From: Willaertia magna
Taxonomy: Eukaryota; Heterolobosea; Eutetramitea; Acrasida; Naegleriidae
Reading direction: 5' to 3'
Assembly: GCA_902984215.1 (NCBI GenBank)
Contig: CADWAF010001070.1
Coordinates: 1 to 19,860 of the forward strand
Length of the DNA stretch: 19,860 nucleotides
In this document: piece after piece, positions 17,816 to 19,860 of the stretch
Layout: each line of letters begins with the position of its first letter
How positions within the stretch are numbered: position 1 is the stretch's first letter
The notes under the pieces: model-generated
What the model was told of the DNA's origin: nothing
Seen by the model: the letters and a program-made list of their open reading frames with translations, nothing else
Databases searched by the model: none
Program-made: the position numbers and the translations under genes

Positions 17816-19678
17816 GTTGCTCTTGTTTAATTAAAAATGTTTGTTGATTTATTAAGTTTTTAATTATATTATTTAATTTAAAATTTTTTATTTATTTTTT
17901 AATATTATAAATTTTTAAAGTAATTAATTATTATTTTATTTATGTATTTTTGTATTTATTTTTTATTCATTGTAGTTTTTTGATTTTTATTAATTATTTA
18001 ATGTATGCTTTATATATTTTTAAATAAATTAATTATTGTTTTTCAAATATATATAAAAAAAACATTGTAAAGTAACTTTTTAATTAAAATAATAAATAAA
18101 ACTTCGTTAGCTCATTTTTATGTTATAATTAAATAATTATAAAAAATTATAAAGATAATTATAATAATTATTTCAATTATAATATTTTTATTAAAAAAAA
18201 GTTTAAAAAGATTTGTTTTATTAAGTAAATTAAGTTTAAATATATTATTTTAAAAAATAATATTATAATTTTAAATAAATTTTTAAAATATCTTTTTTCA
18301 TTAAATTTATTTTTTTTCTATAAAATTTATTTATAAATATTTTATTATTATTTTTAATCATAAAAATAATTTATAAAAAATTTTTAAAGTAATATTTTTA
18401 ATTTTATTTAAATATAATAATAAATTATTATTTATTTTTCTAGTTAAATAATATTTAAGATATTTCTTATTATTTTAATTTTTTTTTAAATCTTAAAATA
18501 TTATTAATATAAAAACTCAAAATTTTAGAGTCTTTAAAATAAAAAAAGTTATTGTTTATAAGATAGTTTTTGTTAATATAGTAAATATTATATTGAAATA
18601 TATTTAAAAAAATAAATTTATAAATCTGATTCTATAAAATATAAATTATATTATTTTTTATATTTTCTAATAACTAAAAATGATTATTCTTTATATTAAA
18701 TAATTATAAAATTTTCATATTTTAATTATAATAAAGTAATTACTGTTTTATATTATTTATTAGTAAAATGAGTTAAAATAAAAATTAAATTGAAAATTTA
18801 TAAATTTTATAAAAACGTTACTATTATTAAAATAATTTATAAATAATTTATTCTCATAAATTTATTAATGGATTATAAAGATTTTAATATTGTTAAACAA
18901 AATAAAAAATATATAGCTTCAAATTTTTATTCATATAAAGAGAAAAAATATAAAATAAGAATTTAATTTGTAATTATTAGAGATATAATAGTTAAATAAG
19001 TTTTTAGTTTGTTTTTACTAAAATTTTATAATGTAGATTACATTATGGAAAGAGAAGATAAGATAAGAAGAAAATTTTTTAAATAAAATATTTTTATTGC
19101 AAATGAAAATATAAAAAAAGATTTTTAACTATATTTATTAATTTTAAAAATTCTCTAAAACATAAACTTTTTACTTTTTAAAAAAAGTACAATAAAAAGT
19201 TAATAGATAAATAATGCTATATTAAAATAATTTTTAAAGATATTTTTTAACTTTTTAAATAACTACAAAAGTATTTAATTAAAAACAGACAATCATTTTA
19301 TAAAATTATAATAATTACTATTGTTAATTAATTAATAATTTTTTATAAATTCATTCTTTTAAATATAATAAACAAATTATAATTTTACTTAAACTCAATC
19401 TTAAAAAACAATTTAAATTTTCTTTAGTTTTTTTTAAATAAATATGTATATAACACAATAATTTAATCATAAATAATTATTAAAAAATTTATTATAGAAA
19501 TTTAAAATTATTTGAAATATAATATTTAAATCATCTCATATAATCTAAAAATGATAGAAAACAAAGTTATTTAAATAGAATATATAATATAAAAATTTAA
19601 TGTTCGTTTAGTTTTTATTTAAAAAATTAAGAATATTATATTTATATAACAAATATAGTATGTTAACTTTTACGTTAT
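17816..19678. other. Extremely AT-rich gene-free stretch (AT desert)
   Basis: This is 1.86 kb with no ORF of note on either strand and no recognisable RNA gene. Counting bases in 17881-18840 by eye gives about 70 G+C in 960, roughly 93% A+T, far beyond the other spacers. The text is a mix of A-runs, T-runs and short inverted repeats such as TTATAATTAAATAATTATAA near 18122 and an 8-bp-arm hairpin at 19028-19046. No long tandem array was seen. It may be a centromere- or origin-like AT island, a mutationally decayed transposon, or only a large spacer. Confidence 0.7.
19028..19046. repeat. Hairpin ATAATGTA-gat-TACATTAT
   Basis: Perfect 8-bp arms with a 3-base loop inside the AT desert, followed by a purine-rich run (19047-19075). 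It contains more G/C than its surroundings. Function is unknown; it could be chance. Confidence 0.5.
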
Positions 19679-19860
19679 TCAATTCATTGCTTTATTAAAC
19701 GTCTTACCAGACGAAGGTCTCGCAGAAAGAGGCAGTTTGATAGTAGGGTTGCTCACACGTAACCTTGGTGCTCTGTATGTCTGAGGTTCTTCATTCTCTG
19801 GAGAAGTTTCGCTATTCCTTAAATCCGTCAATTTGCTGAGAGGCAATTTGTAATGTCTCT
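19679..19860 (-). CDS. Unrecognised protein, last 59 residues (5' end outside window)
   Basis: On the minus strand one frame is open from the right edge to TGA at 19679-19681; the other two frames both hit stops. The 59 residues are hydrophilic and basic, rich in S, P, R, L and N, with LRNSETSPENEEPQ, then RAPRLRVSNPTIKLPLSARPS near the end. This looks like an unstructured C-terminal tail. No domain is visible. Codons are richer in G and C (AGA, CTG, GTG, AAG, GCG, ACG) than in neighbouring genes; 19681-19860 counts about 42% G+C. Its end coincides sharply with the edge of the AT desert. It could be a cellular gene tail, the end of a mobile-element ORF, or a gene of different origin; the window is too short to decide. 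Confidence 0.55.
   Translation of the reverse strand, partial: RHYKLPLSKLTDLRNSETSPENEEPQTYRAPRLRVSNPTIKLPLSARPSSGKTFNKAMN

Noticed and set aside
17816..19678. The AT desert as a mitochondrial DNA insert or tRNA cluster
   Set aside because: No mitochondrial protein frame, tRNA cloverleaf or rRNA stretch could be read, and about 93% A+T is more extreme than most mitochondrial genes.

Overview
This window looks like nuclear DNA of an AT-rich, gene-dense, flagellated or ciliated single-celled eukaryote. It uses the standard code, with TAA, TAG and TGA all acting as stops. Genes have few, very short spliceosomal introns: five inferred, 44-68 nt, GT..AG. The heavy chain of the intraflagellar-transport (IFT) dynein means the organism builds cilia. 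The mix of SPRY, F-box/SPRY and RCC1-repeat genes, the compact layout and the base composition remind me of heteroloboseans (Naegleria-like), but a zoosporic fungus or another amoeboflagellate cannot be excluded. This placement is inference only.

Left region (1-2.6 kb): the 3' end of a SPRY-domain gene (+) overlaps by 8 bp, tail to tail, a four-exon RCC1-like gene (-). A 30-bp divergent gap separates that gene from an F-box/SPRY gene (+), whose SPRY half is broken by a frameshift and two in-frame stops. All three belong to families of adaptor or protein-interaction modules that are commonly expanded in amoeboflagellates.

Middle (2.6-17.1 kb): an intronless mitochondrial inner-membrane protein of the Bax-inhibitor-1 family (GHITM/MICS1 type, -). 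A 338-bp divergent intergenic stretch with an inverted repeat leads to a 60-codon unrecognised ORF (+), whose stop lies one base from the stop of the dynein gene. The cytoplasmic dynein-2 heavy chain (DYNC2H1/DHC1b, -) fills 4132-16966. It is 4261 residues long after joining a 60-residue first exon across a 49-nt intron.

Right region (17.1-19.86 kb): a two-exon gene for a small ER membrane protein resembling the V-ATPase assembly factor Pkr1 (-), with a perfect 24-bp tandem duplication just upstream. Then comes a 1.86-kb gene-free stretch of roughly 93% A+T, and finally the C-terminal 59 codons of an unrecognised gene (-) at about 42% G+C, clearly richer than its surroundings.

No operon-like functional linkage is evident. 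No RNA gene, CRISPR array or intact mobile element was seen. I found no convincing new multi-gene system. The most notable items are the AT desert and the compositional jump at its edge, the decaying F-box/SPRY gene, the orphan 60-codon ORF, and the very tight gene packing.
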